NCBI GenBank assembly: GCA_027488135.1 | Contig: JAIYCH010000089.1 | Span: forward strand, 62,001 to 126,000 | DNA: 64,000 bases | Direction: 5' to 3' | Origin: Saprospiraceae bacterium | Lineage (GTDB): Bacteria > Bacteroidota > Bacteroidia > Chitinophagales > Saprospiraceae | Shown: positions 1-8,680 of the stretch, piece by piece | Layout of the letters: the number at the start of each line of letters is the position of its first letter | Numbering within the stretch: the first letter of the stretch is position 1 | Position numbers and translations under genes: made by a program | Notes under the pieces: generated by a model | Told to the model about the DNA's origin: nothing | Databases searched by the model: none | Seen by the model: only the letters and a program-made list of their open reading frames with translations

Positions 1-2
1 CT

Positions 3-1556
3 TTTATTGGCGGTCAAGTACAACGGATGGCCCCAAGTATTGCTCAGGGTCTACATTTGGATCAATGTGAATTATGGATTAATTCTTATAATCCAAAACA
101 TCTTGCTCTTGGAAACGATGGTGGATTTTATGTAAGCTATGATAAAGGTGATTCCTGGATGCATTATAATAATATCCCAGTTGGAGAATTTTACGATATT
201 ACTATTGATACCAGCACTAACACTATTTATGGAGGAACACAAGATAATGCTACCGTATTTGGTCCAGCAAAAGAATTGAATACCCAATATAATGATCCCT
301 GGAAATATGTTTGGATAGATCCATGGGATGGCGGTGATGGTTGTGTTTCCCAGATTGATCCTATTGATAAAAATGTTATTTATTATAGTCAGCAACATGG
401 AGAAGTGGTTAGGTTAGATAAAAGTACAGATGAGGCAACCCGAATTATTCCTAAATTACCTGTTCACATAGAAGATACCCTTCACTTTAATTACGTAACT
501 CCTTATTTTATATCTTCATTTCAACATCAAACCCTATATCAAGGAGGAAATTATATTTTCAAATCAATGGACAGAGGTGATACTTGGAAAGTAATCAGTC
601 CAAATCTAACTAATTCGGCCAACAAGGAGAAAAAATCATTTGCTTCTGGTGCTTTTGTGGAATCGCAAATCAAAAAGGGACTTCTTTATGTGGGAACAGA
701 CAGAGGTGCATTTTGGGTGTCCAAGAATGATGGTGCTTCCTGGGAAGAAGCTGATAAAAATTTGCCAAATCACTATATTAGAAGTATTTGCTCCTCCAGG
801 TTTAAAGAGTCAAGGGTTTATATGGCTATGACAGGTATTAATACTGATGACCTACATAAATACTTGTTTGTTTCAGAAAATTATGGTTCGACTTGGATAA
901 ACATTTCACACGGACTACCTGATGAACCATTAAATGTTATAATGGAAGATTCTAAGAATGAAAATATTCTATATGCAGGAAGTATTCGGGGTGTTTATAT
1001 ATCCATAGATAGAGGTCAAAATTGGTCTTGTCTGGGAAGTGAGCTGCCCCAAACTGCAGTGGCAGATTTAAAAATTAATGAAGTGACCATGGATCTTGTG
1101 GTAGCTACTCATGGAAGGGGCATATTTAAGCTCAACTTAAAACCAATTCATTCTTTAACAAATAATTCATTAGACACTAAAAAAGATCATTTATTTGAAG
1201 TAGAAACGATTCAAAGACCATGGTTCAATTCAAACGGTGGAGAAGCTAATTATAGAAGTTTTGAAAAAGCTGATTTTTCCTTCTGGTTGAAGGAAGCAAA
1301 AACAATCAAACTTGCTTTAATCAATAAAGTGAATAATGAGATTTGGCAAATCAATATAAATGGCAACAAAGGATTCAATCAATTTCGTTGGGACATTACA
1401 ACCGAAAAGAGAAAAAGTGATGCTCCCTATTTTGTTCACTATGACAAATTTATTGAAGCGGGAAATTACACCCTGCGTGCTTATTTTGGTGAAACGGTTG
1501 CAGACCAATCAGTTAAGGTAATTGAAGGAGTTTTACCTTACATTGAGAAGCATTAA
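3..1556 (+). CDS. Asp-box/sortilin-like beta-propeller protein, 3' part
   Basis: The reading frame is open to the left edge of the window, so the gene starts upstream and the ATG at 27 is probably internal. At least five Asp-box (BNR) motifs of the form SxDxGxxW are visible: SYDKGDSW, SMDRGDTW, SKNDGASW, SENYGSTW and SIDRGQNW. These are the hairpin signatures of seven- to ten-bladed propellers in the VPS10/sortilin and glycosyl-hydrolase-like WD40/YVTN/BNR group, which in Bacteroidota are usually large exported proteins. The last ~130 residues leave the propeller and look like a beta-sandwich tail; no type IX sorting signal is obvious. Substrate unknown. It ends just before a bidirectional hairpin shared with the convergent tRNA gene. 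The family call is fairly safe; the function is not known. Confidence 0.8.
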   Translation, partial: FIGGQVQRMAPSIAQGLHLDQCELWINSYNPKHLALGNDGGFYVSYDKGDSWMHYNNIPVGEFYDITIDTSTNTIYGGTQDNATVFGPAKELNTQYNDPWKYVWIDPWDGGDGCVSQIDPIDKNVIYYSQQHGEVVRLDKSTDEATRIIPKLPVHIEDTLHFNYVTPYFISSFQHQTLYQGGNYIFKSMDRGDTWKVISPNLTNSANKEKKSFASGAFVESQIKKGLLYVGTDRGAFWVSKNDGASWEEADKNLPNHYIRSICSSRFKESRVYMAMTGINTDDLHKYLFVSENYGSTWINISHGLPDEPLNVIMEDSKNENILYAGSIRGVYISIDRGQNWSCLGSELPQTAVADLKINEVTMDLVVATHGRGIFKLNLKPIHSLTNNSLDTKKDHLFEVETIQRPWFNSNGGEANYRSFEKADFSFWLKEAKTIKLALINKVNNEIWQININGNKGFNQFRWDITTEKRKSDAPYFVHYDKFIEAGNYTLRAYFGETVADQSVKVIEGVLPYIEKH

Positions 1557-1563
1557 ATAAAAA

Positions 1564-1593
1564 AAACTCCGGAATTAAATAAATCCGGAGTTT
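1564..1593. terminator. Bidirectional rho-independent terminator
   Basis: A perfect 10-bp inverted repeat (AAACTCCGGA / TCCGGAGTTT) with a 10-nt loop lies between the stop codon of the Asp-box gene and the 3' end of tRNA-Arg. Read on the minus strand it is followed by a run of seven T, and on the plus strand by a T-rich stretch, so it can end both convergent transcripts. Confidence 0.75.
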
Positions 1594-1619
1594 GTATTTC
1601 TTTCTTAAAAATAAATATG

Positions 1620-1693
1620 TGATTCCGACAGGATTCGAACCTGTGACCTACGGATTAGAAGTCAGTTGCTCTATCCAGCTGAGCTACGGAACC
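1620..1693 (-). tRNA. tRNA-Arg (anticodon TCT)
   Basis: Read on the minus strand it folds as a 74-nt cloverleaf. The acceptor arms are GGTTCCG / CGGAATC with one G-T pair, the D arm has GCTCAGCTGGATAGAGC, the anticodon loop is CTTCTAA, and the T arm is ACAGG-TTCGAAT-CCTGT, with discriminator A. The anticodon TCT reads AGA/AGG, the arginine codons favoured in AT-rich genomes. The third pair of the anticodon stem is a T-C mismatch. CCA is not encoded. A good promoter lies immediately upstream. Confidence 0.95.
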
Positions 1694-1703
1694 GATTAGG
1701 CTG

Positions 1704-1734
1704 CAAAAATACATTATTTTTACAATTTTCACAA
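1704..1734 (-). promoter_or_regulatory. Promoter of tRNA-Arg
   Basis: On the minus strand TTG (1732-1734), a 20-nt spacer and TATTTTTG (1704-1711) match the Bacteroidota consensus TTG-N17-23-TAnnTTTG exactly. The tRNA 5' end begins 10 nt downstream of the -7 box. Confidence 0.7.
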
Positions 1735-1830
1735 TTTTTACTATAAAATTTTGAGTACAAAATAGCTAAATCTATCCTTTTATAGGCAACCCAAATATTT
1801 ATTACCCCGTTAATGTATAAAAATTAAACC

Positions 1831-2193
1831 ATGAAAAGTATTTTGTTTTTTTCATTATCAATGGTATTCATCGCTTTATCTTGTAATAAAGCAATAGATG
1901 ACCCACAGGTTACCCCAACAAATCCTTGTTCTACGGTAACATTCAAAACTGACATAGCCCCAATCATAACACAGACATGTGCAATTAAATCATGTCATGT
2001 ATCTGGAACTGGTGAAGTTGATTACACTACTTACTCAGGATTAAAAAATGATGCAACCAATGGTAAATTTAAAAAAGAAGTGTTAACCAATAAATCAATG
2101 CCCCCAAGAAATTCCAGCGGACCAACCAGTTTAACAGCAGCACAATTAGAAAAATTCACCTGTTGGATTAATGCCGGAGCACCGAATAATTGA
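1831..2193 (+). CDS. Small lipoprotein with a cytochrome c-like CX4CH motif
   Basis: The product is a 120-residue protein with a signal peptide ending in a lipobox (IALSC, Cys18), so it is probably anchored in the outer membrane or periplasm. The mature part carries CAIKSCH, i.e. CX4CH rather than the canonical CX2CH haem motif, and a downstream KSMPPRN segment like the distal Met-Pro ligand loop of small c-type cytochromes. Related Bacteroidota lipoproteins share the frame 'DI.PI....C...GCH'. It may bind haem through a widened motif, or be a haemless derivative. The following gene starts 66 bp later behind a long hairpin, so co-transcription is uncertain. Confidence 0.65.
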   Translation: MKSILFFSLSMVFIALSCNKAIDDPQVTPTNPCSTVTFKTDIAPIITQTCAIKSCHVSGTGEVDYTTYSGLKNDATNGKFKKEVLTNKSMPPRNSSGPTSLTAAQLEKFTCWINAGAPNN

Positions 2194-2208
2194 AAATTTA
2201 AATATTAA

Positions 2209-2261
2209 ATTCCTATTTTCGTTTGTATTACCTTTAAAGTAACCTAAACGAAAATAGGAAT
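2209..2261. promoter_or_regulatory. Perfect 16-bp palindrome abutting the sulfatase start codon
   Basis: The arms 2209-2224 and 2246-2261 are fully complementary over 16 bp, with a 21-nt loop that contains a weak inner stem (TTAC/GTAA). The right arm includes the first two bases of the sulfatase ATG (2260-2262). No T-run follows, so it is not a typical terminator. It could be an operator for a dimeric regulator, or an mRNA hairpin that hides the initiation region. Confidence 0.55.
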
Positions 2262-3789
2262 GAGATATTTATTTATTCTTGTAACCATCCTTCTTCATCA
2301 GGAGAATCATGCTCAAAAAATGAAGTCCCCAAACATCATTTACATTTTAGCTGATGATTTAGGATATGGAGATTTAGGTGTTTATGGACAAGGAAAAATT
2401 GAAACACCCCATATTGACGCTTTAGCTAAGAAAGGATTAAAGTTCAATCAATTTTATTCGGGGGCACCCGTTTGTGCTCCAGCCAGATATACTTTATTAA
2501 CAGGTAAACATACTGGTCATGCATTTATCAGAGGTAATGACGAATGGGGGGCAAGAGGTGATGTATGGAGTTTTTCTGCTATGTTAGAAAATCCGCGTCT
2601 TGAAGGGCAATTTCCAATTCCTGACAGTACCTACACCCTTCCTGAAATGCTAAAAACAAAAGGATATTCATCAGCTGCTATAGGAAAATGGGGATTAGGC
2701 GCACCCGAAACCGAAGGATTACCTACAAGGCAAGGTTTTGATTTTTTTTACGGTTATAATTGTCAACGCTGGGCCCATACTTATTATCCGCCCTTTTTAT
2801 GGAAAAATGAAAAGAGAGTTCCACTGGGAAATCCATTAATTCTGGCATCACAAAAATGGAAATCTGGGCTTGATTCAACAAAAGAAGAAAATTATACTCC
2901 ATATATAGGTTTAGAATATGCCCCTGAATCCATGCTAAAAGAAGCCGTAAACTTCATTGAAACCAATAAAAACAAACCATTTTTCCTTTATTATGCTTCA
3001 CCTATACCCCATGCAGGACTGCAGGCACCAAAACGCTGGATTGATTATTACCATAAGAAGTTTGGTAAAGAGGAACCCTATTTAGGGGATAAAGGATACG
3101 TGCCTGCTCAGTACCCAAAAGCTACGTATGCAGCTATGGTTTCCTATCTCGACGAGCAGGTTGGAGAATTGGTATCAACTTTAAAAAAATCAGGTCTATA
3201 TGAAAATACTTTAATTATTTTCACCAGTGACAATGGTCCAACCTATGCGGGAGGGGTTAATGCAGCTTTTTTTAACTCTGCGGGATCTTTTTCAGAAAAT
3301 GCAGATCGAATCAAAGGTTCTGTTTATGAGGGAGGCATACGAGTACCTTTCATCGCACATTGGCCAGGTAAAATAAATCCAGGTACCATTTCAGATTATA
3401 TAGGATATTTTCCAGATATATTTCCTACCCTTTGCGAATTAACTGGCACAAAAGCACCTGAAAATTTAGATGGCCTTTCCTTTTTACCGTCTTTACTGGA
3501 TAAAGGCAAACAAAAAGTTCATCCTTGGCTCTATTGGGAATTTCCTGAATATGGAGGACAACAGGCTATCAGGCAAGGTGACTGGAAAATGGTTCGGGTT
3601 CAATTGCATAAAGAAGAAGGTATTCCTGCTCTCTATAATTTATCGAGTGACCCAAATGAAGAAACCGACCTCAGCAAGCGCTATCCTGAAAAAGTAGCTG
3701 AATTATCTAAAATACTTATTTCACAACATATCCCAGCTGAAAACAAGAAATTCAGGATTGCCCGTTTAGGGGATATTTTAAACCCTTAA
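2260..3789 (+). CDS. Exported type I sulfatase (arylsulfatase A-like)
   Basis: This is a 509-residue alkaline-phosphatase-superfamily hydrolase that would cleave sulfate esters, probably from sulfated polysaccharides or other organic sulfates, in the periplasm or outside. A Sec signal peptide covers about residues 1-19. The mature N-terminus has the metal-binding ADDLGYGD (Asp32, Asp33). Cys72 in CAPAR is the formylglycine site of the CxPxR signature. GKWGLG and the SDNG motif near residue 323 are also typical. Length is normal for the family. The next gene, 12 bp downstream, encodes the enzyme type that converts this cysteine to formylglycine, so the pair is probably one operon. Family assignment is firm; the substrate cannot be read from the sequence. 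Confidence 0.93.
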   Translation: MRYLFILVTILLHQENHAQKMKSPNIIYILADDLGYGDLGVYGQGKIETPHIDALAKKGLKFNQFYSGAPVCAPARYTLLTGKHTGHAFIRGNDEWGARGDVWSFSAMLENPRLEGQFPIPDSTYTLPEMLKTKGYSSAAIGKWGLGAPETEGLPTRQGFDFFYGYNCQRWAHTYYPPFLWKNEKRVPLGNPLILASQKWKSGLDSTKEENYTPYIGLEYAPESMLKEAVNFIETNKNKPFFLYYASPIPHAGLQAPKRWIDYYHKKFGKEEPYLGDKGYVPAQYPKATYAAMVSYLDEQVGELVSTLKKSGLYENTLIIFTSDNGPTYAGGVNAAFFNSAGSFSENADRIKGSVYEGGIRVPFIAHWPGKINPGTISDYIGYFPDIFPTLCELTGTKAPENLDGLSFLPSLLDKGKQKVHPWLYWEFPEYGGQQAIRQGDWKMVRVQLHKEEGIPALYNLSSDPNEETDLSKRYPEKVAELSKILISQHIPAENKKFRIARLGDILNP

Positions 3790-3801
3790 CATCCAAAAAT
3801 T

Positions 3802-4953
3802 ATGAAAAATACCGTTTTAGTCATTCTTTGTTTTTTCTTTTTTCAGTGTAAAAATGAAAAAAAGGAAGCCCTTCAAAAGGAACTTACCTCATCTGATTTA
3901 CCTATGTGTCATCAAGGCATTTCGGGGGAAGAAGCCATTCAAAAATCCTGGATGGAAGAAATAAATAAAATAAAACCTGACCCAAATAGATCAGAAGAAA
4001 ATGAAGGCATGGTACTAATTCCTGAGGGAACATTCATAAGAGGTGCAACAGAGTACCCTGAGGATAGAAATCAAACCCAGGGGAGTTTACCCAGGAAAGA
4101 TGAATATCCATTAAATAAAATAAAATTACCAGCATTTTATATCGATAAGTATGAGGTAACAAATAGAGAGTTCGAAAAATTTATAAAAGCAACTGGATGG
4201 ATTACTATAGCAGAAAGGCCCATTGATATTGGTGAAATTGCGAAACAAATGCCTCCTGGCACTCCCCTGCCCGACCCTGAAACCTTAAAACCTGGTTCTT
4301 TGGTTTTTAGAGAGGTAGCTCCACAAGAAAATCATTTTTCAGAATGGTGGACTTTTATTCCTGGTGCAAATTGGAAACATCCTCAGGGACCTGAAAGTAA
4401 TTTTAAACCTGACCACCCAGTAGTTCATATTAGCTGGTATGATGCCATGGCTTATTGCAAATGGTCTGGAAAAAGATTACCTACGGAATCGGAATGGGAA
4501 TATGCTGGACGAGGAGGACGAGAAGAAGCCTTATACGCATGGGGAAATAGTGCACCAGGTGAAGATAATTTACAAGGAAATTATTGGCAAGGTACCTTTC
4601 CTAATAAAAATACCGGAGATGATGGATATATAAAGACAAGTCCAGCAGGTTCTTTCAAGCCAAATGAATATGGATTATTTGATATGAGTGGAAATGTTTG
4701 GGAATGGTGTAATGACTGGTATCATTGGTATGCTTACACTTGTGATTTAGAAAATAAAACGGTTGAAAATCCTATAGGACCGACAAATAGTTTCGATCCA
4801 TCCTTTCCCAATACGGCACAAAAAACCATGCGTGGAGGTTCATTCCTTTGCAATGACTCCTATTGTGCAGGTTATAGAGTAGCAGCCAGAATGAAATCGA
4901 GTCCAGACACAGGATCAGAACATACAGGATTTCGTTGTGCAAAAAGTTTATAA
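3802..4953 (+). CDS. Formylglycine-generating enzyme, lipoprotein form
   Basis: This is a 383-residue SUMF1/FGE-family protein. The domain spans about residues 62-381 and ends in RGGSFLC...SYC...AARMKSSPD...GFRC. Cys350 and Cys355 (CNDSYC) align by motif with the catalytic copper-binding pair of human FGE (Cys336/Cys341), which separates it from non-catalytic relatives such as GldK. It would oxidise the cysteine of the CAPAR motif of the adjacent sulfatase to formylglycine, using O2. Unusually, it carries a signal peptide with lipobox-like FFFQC (Cys16), so maturation would have to happen outside the cytoplasm. FGE-fold identity is very likely; the periplasmic activity is inference. Confidence 0.88.
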   Translation: MKNTVLVILCFFFFQCKNEKKEALQKELTSSDLPMCHQGISGEEAIQKSWMEEINKIKPDPNRSEENEGMVLIPEGTFIRGATEYPEDRNQTQGSLPRKDEYPLNKIKLPAFYIDKYEVTNREFEKFIKATGWITIAERPIDIGEIAKQMPPGTPLPDPETLKPGSLVFREVAPQENHFSEWWTFIPGANWKHPQGPESNFKPDHPVVHISWYDAMAYCKWSGKRLPTESEWEYAGRGGREEALYAWGNSAPGEDNLQGNYWQGTFPNKNTGDDGYIKTSPAGSFKPNEYGLFDMSGNVWEWCNDWYHWYAYTCDLENKTVENPIGPTNSFDPSFPNTAQKTMRGGSFLCNDSYCAGYRVAARMKSSPDTGSEHTGFRCAKSL

Positions 4954-5018
4954 AAAATATGGAATATCCTTATTTTTAAACAATCTAATTTTAAAATATG
5001 TAAATATTTAAGACTTTT

Positions 5019-5049
5019 ATTGCAAAAAAAATAAAAAAACTTACATTTA
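5019..5049 (+). promoter_or_regulatory. Promoter of the 2-oxoacid oxidoreductase operon
   Basis: TTG (5020-5022), a 19-nt spacer and TACATTTA (5042-5049) match TTG-N17-23-TAnnTTTG at all but the final base. The start codon at 5075 is about 20 nt beyond the expected transcription start. Confidence 0.5.
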
Positions 5050-5074
5050 CATAAACACTTGTTAAACCTTATGC

Positions 5075-6844
5075 ATGAAACCAACCGATATTAAAGACCC
5101 TGAGTATTTTCACAAAGTAGTAGATTGTCAGTATGCCTGTCCGGCTCATACACCTGTACCTGAATATATTCGTCTTATTTCCCAAGAAAAATACACTGAA
5201 GCATACATGATTAACTGGGAATCGAATGTATTCCCTGGCGTTTTAGGCCGAACTTGTGACAGACCTTGTGAACCAGCTTGCCGAAGAGGAAGAATTGATG
5301 AAGAACCTGTAGCCATCTGTAGATTAAAAAGAGTAGCAGCTGACAATAAAGGAGAAGTAAAACCATTCATGCCTCAGGGTCCATTTCCATCAAATGGTAA
5401 AAAAATAGCCTTAGTTGGAGGTGGTCCAGCTTCCTTAACAGTAGCCAGAGATTTAGCTCCTTTAGGCTATGAAATCCATTTATTTGACGAACAGTTCAAA
5501 GGTGGAGGTTTCATGAGAAGCCAGATTCCCTCCTTCCGGTTACCTGAATCTGTTTTAGATGAGGAAGTAAATTTTATCCTTGATTTAGGTATTCATAGCC
5601 ATTTTAATCATTTTGTTAGTAGCATGAATGACTTACTGGCGAAAGATTACGATGCTGTATTTGTGGGTACAGGAGCTCCCAAAGGAAGAGATTTACCGGA
5701 CCTGCCCGGCAGAAATGAAGGGGCAGCAAATATTCATATTGGTATTAACTGGTTAGCTAATGTGGCCTTCGAACATACTACTAAAATCGGCAAAAAGGTC
5801 ATTGTTCTTGGAGGTGGAAATACTGCGATGGATTGCTGCAGGACCTCAAGAAGGCTTGGCGGTGAATTTGTAAAGGTAGTAGTGAGAAGTCCTTACAGTG
5901 ATATGAAAGCATCACCCTGGGAAAAAGAAGATGCCATGCACGAGGATATTCCCATCATTGATAACCACGTACCTGTAGCTTTTGTCGTGGAAAATGGGCT
6001 TTTGAAAGGTATGAATTTTGAAAAAGTAACCCCTATATTTGAAAATGGAAAAAGAAAATTAGTTCCAACAGGAGAACCCCTCGAATTTATTGAAGCAGAT
6101 GATGTTTTGATAGCTATAGGGCAAGAAAATAGCTTCCCTTGGATTGAAAGAAATGCAGGTATTGACTTTGATAAATGGGGTATGCCTGTTGTGGATACTT
6201 TAACTCACGCAACTTCTCATCCTAAAGTATTCTTCGGTGGAGATTCAGCCTGGGGACCTAAAAATGTGATAACAGCCGTGGCGCATGGTCATCAGGCAGC
6301 CATTTCAATGGACTTATTTTGCAGAAGTTTGCCATTAACTCAAAGACCTTCTCCATTTGTAAATCTGGTAAGCCAAAAGATGGGCCTTCACGAATGGGCT
6401 TATGAGAGTGAGGTCGTTAACGATGTAAGATATTCCGTTGCACAAGCAGATAAAAAAATCACCTTAAGTAATCGAAAAACAGAAGTTGAGCTGGGATTTA
6501 CGAAGCATGAAGGCTGTAAAGAAGCTGAAAGATGCCTTAATTGTGATGTTCAAACGGTATTTGTTGAAGATAAATGCATTGAATGTGATGCCTGCGTGGA
6601 TATTTGTCCTACCACTTGCATTACCTTCACTGACAATGCGGAAGAAGATGAATTGAGACAATTATTAAATATGCCCGCTTTAAATAAGGATCAGGATCTT
6701 TATGTTTCAGCGCCACTGAAAACAAAAAGAGTCATGGTAAAAGACGAGGATGTTTGCCTACACTGTGGATTATGTGCAGAAAGATGCCCCACATCGGCCT
6801 GGGATATGCATAAATTTCTTTATAAAGTGACTAAAGCAGGATAA
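5075..6844 (+). CDS. GltD-like FAD/NAD(P) oxidoreductase with two C-terminal 4Fe-4S clusters
   Basis: This 589-residue protein is built like the small subunit of glutamate synthase and domain I-III of dihydropyrimidine dehydrogenase. The N-terminal Fe-S helical domain has Cys18, 22, 61, 65, 69 and 82. It is followed by an FAD-binding GGGPAS motif near residue 115 and an NAD(P)-binding GGGNTAMD near 249. A ferredoxin-like tail carries CIECDACVDIC (Cys501-511) and CLHCGLCAERC (Cys561-571). It is the first gene of an operon with the alpha and beta subunits of a 2-oxoacid:acceptor oxidoreductase, 9 bp apart. The likely role is to pass electrons between those subunits and NAD(P). It is not a true glutamate synthase subunit, since no large subunit is nearby. 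Confidence 0.85.
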   Translation: MKPTDIKDPEYFHKVVDCQYACPAHTPVPEYIRLISQEKYTEAYMINWESNVFPGVLGRTCDRPCEPACRRGRIDEEPVAICRLKRVAADNKGEVKPFMPQGPFPSNGKKIALVGGGPASLTVARDLAPLGYEIHLFDEQFKGGGFMRSQIPSFRLPESVLDEEVNFILDLGIHSHFNHFVSSMNDLLAKDYDAVFVGTGAPKGRDLPDLPGRNEGAANIHIGINWLANVAFEHTTKIGKKVIVLGGGNTAMDCCRTSRRLGGEFVKVVVRSPYSDMKASPWEKEDAMHEDIPIIDNHVPVAFVVENGLLKGMNFEKVTPIFENGKRKLVPTGEPLEFIEADDVLIAIGQENSFPWIERNAGIDFDKWGMPVVDTLTHATSHPKVFFGGDSAWGPKNVITAVAHGHQAAISMDLFCRSLPLTQRPSPFVNLVSQKMGLHEWAYESEVVNDVRYSVAQADKKITLSNRKTEVELGFTKHEGCKEAERCLNCDVQTVFVEDKCIECDACVDICPTTCITFTDNAEEDELRQLLNMPALNKDQDLYVSAPLKTKRVMVKDEDVCLHCGLCAERCPTSAWDMHKFLYKVTKAG

Positions 6845-6853
6845 TTTCAGATT

Positions 6854-8680
6854 ATGTCAGAAAAATTAAAAATAAATGACTTTGTTGTAAGGTTCGCCAA
6901 TGTGAATGGAACAGGGTCTGCAAGCGCCAATTTACTTTTTTGTAAGGCCATTTTTAGAATGGGTGTGCCGGTTACCCCGAAAAATATTTTTCCCTCTAAT
7001 ATACAGGGATTACCTACCTGGTATGAAGTTAGAGTCAGTGAAAAAGGTTATTTAGGCCGAAGAGATGGCATTGATATAATGGTTGCCGTTAATGCACAAA
7101 GCATGGAGGCTGATATTAAAAGTGTAAGTCCAGGTGGTTATTTACTGTATGATAGCAGCAAAAAGTTACCAGAACATTACCATCGTGATGACATCCATTT
7201 TATCCCCATTCCTTTGATGGAAATATGTAATGCTACCTATACAGATGCTCGTTTAAGGCTATTATTTAAAAACATCATTTATGTCGGAGCCTTAGCAGAA
7301 TTAATGCAATTTGATTTTTCTGTTTTTGAATCTTTACTTGCTGATCAGTTTAAAGGAAAAGAAAAGCTTATTGCGCCTAATATTAATGCGTTAAAACTAG
7401 GTGCAGATTATGTAAAATCAAACTTTAAAGAAGATTTTAATTTAAAGGTTGAACGCAGAGATTTACTGGGTGATGCCATCATGACTGATGGCAATAGTGC
7501 CTGTGGATTAGGAGCTATTTATGGGGGAGCAACTTTTGCAGCATGGTACCCAATCACTCCATCGACTTCTGTTGTTGAGGCTTTTATGGAATATGCCGAT
7601 GAATTCAGAGAAGACAAAGAAACCGGAAAAAGAAAAGTTGCTATTATACAGGCTGAAGACGAACTGGCAGCGATTGGGATGGTTATAGGTGCCAATTGGA
7701 ATGGATCTCGTGCTTTTACAGCAACAAGTGGACCTGGTTTATCCTTGATGAATGAATTTTTGGGTCTTGCCTATTTTGCTGAAATTCCTTTGGTTTTAAT
7801 TGACGTACAAAGGACCGGACCCTCAACCGGAATGCCTACCAGAACCCAACAATCGGATATTTTAGAGGCAGCTTATGCTTCACATGGTGACACAAGACAT
7901 GTATTACTTTTTCCCTCCACACCTAAAGAATGTTTTGATTTAACCGCTGCGGCATTTGATTTATCAGAACAATTACAAACGCCGGTAATCCTCATGACCG
8001 ATTTAGATCTGGGTATGAATGACCATATTTCTGCACCCTTTACCTGGGATGACGACAGGGATTATCAAAGAGGAAAAGTACTTAACTATGATGATTTAGA
8101 GGAAATTCAGCGATTTGGCAGATACTTAGATGTTGATGATGACGGTATAACTTATAGAACTATCCCTGGAACACATCCAACCAAAGGATCTTTCTTTACC
8201 AGAGGAACCTCCCGCGATGAATATGCAGCTTATACAGAAAATAGTCCTGCATACCAAAGAAATATGGACCGATTGGTAAAAAAATGGATTACAGCACGTG
8301 ATTATGTACCTGCTTCACATTTATATCAGCAGGAAAATGTATCAGAATTTGGTATGTTATTTTTTGGCACCTCTCAATATTCTGCTGAGGAAGCGATGGA
8401 TATATTGCAAGAGAACAACCATCAAGTGAATGGAATACGCATAAAATCATTCCCTTTTGATTCTATTGCCATCACATTTCTGGAACAGCATAAATATATA
8501 TTTGTCATTGAACAAAATAGAGATGCTCAAATGAAAAGTTTGCTCATGATTGAGTTAGGCATATCGGCAGAAAGGCTTATTTCGATATTAAATTATGATG
8601 GATTGCCTATAACTGCATCAAATATTGTTAATCAAATAACTCATTCTTTGGAAAGAGTTGAAAAATATACCACCGTATGA
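6854..8680 (+). CDS. korA: 2-oxoacid:acceptor oxidoreductase, fused gamma-alpha subunit
   Basis: The product is 608 residues. The N-terminal ~190 residues are the gamma domain (RFANVNGTGSASAN... GYLGRRDGIDIMVAVN), and from ~205 onward is the alpha domain with GNSACGLGAIYGG and the hallmark YPITPSTS. This gamma-alpha fusion is the KorA type of 2-oxoglutarate/2-oxoacid ferredoxin oxidoreductase, which oxidatively decarboxylates a 2-oxoacid to the acyl-CoA with the beta subunit. The stop codon overlaps the start of the beta gene by 4 nt (ATGA), so they are translationally coupled. Whether the substrate is 2-oxoglutarate or another oxoacid is not decidable here. Confidence 0.9.
   Translation: MSEKLKINDFVVRFANVNGTGSASANLLFCKAIFRMGVPVTPKNIFPSNIQGLPTWYEVRVSEKGYLGRRDGIDIMVAVNAQSMEADIKSVSPGGYLLYDSSKKLPEHYHRDDIHFIPIPLMEICNATYTDARLRLLFKNIIYVGALAELMQFDFSVFESLLADQFKGKEKLIAPNINALKLGADYVKSNFKEDFNLKVERRDLLGDAIMTDGNSACGLGAIYGGATFAAWYPITPSTSVVEAFMEYADEFREDKETGKRKVAIIQAEDELAAIGMVIGANWNGSRAFTATSGPGLSLMNEFLGLAYFAEIPLVLIDVQRTGPSTGMPTRTQQSDILEAAYASHGDTRHVLLFPSTPKECFDLTAAAFDLSEQLQTPVILMTDLDLGMNDHISAPFTWDDDRDYQRGKVLNYDDLEEIQRFGRYLDVDDDGITYRTIPGTHPTKGSFFTRGTSRDEYAAYTENSPAYQRNMDRLVKKWITARDYVPASHLYQQENVSEFGMLFFGTSQYSAEEAMDILQENNHQVNGIRIKSFPFDSIAITFLEQHKYIFVIEQNRDAQMKSLLMIELGISAERLISILNYDGLPITASNIVNQITHSLERVEKYTTV

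Noticed and set aside
5075-6844. Glutamate synthase small subunit gltD
   Set aside because: It has extra C-terminal 4Fe-4S motifs and lies with korAB; no glutamate synthase large subunit is present.
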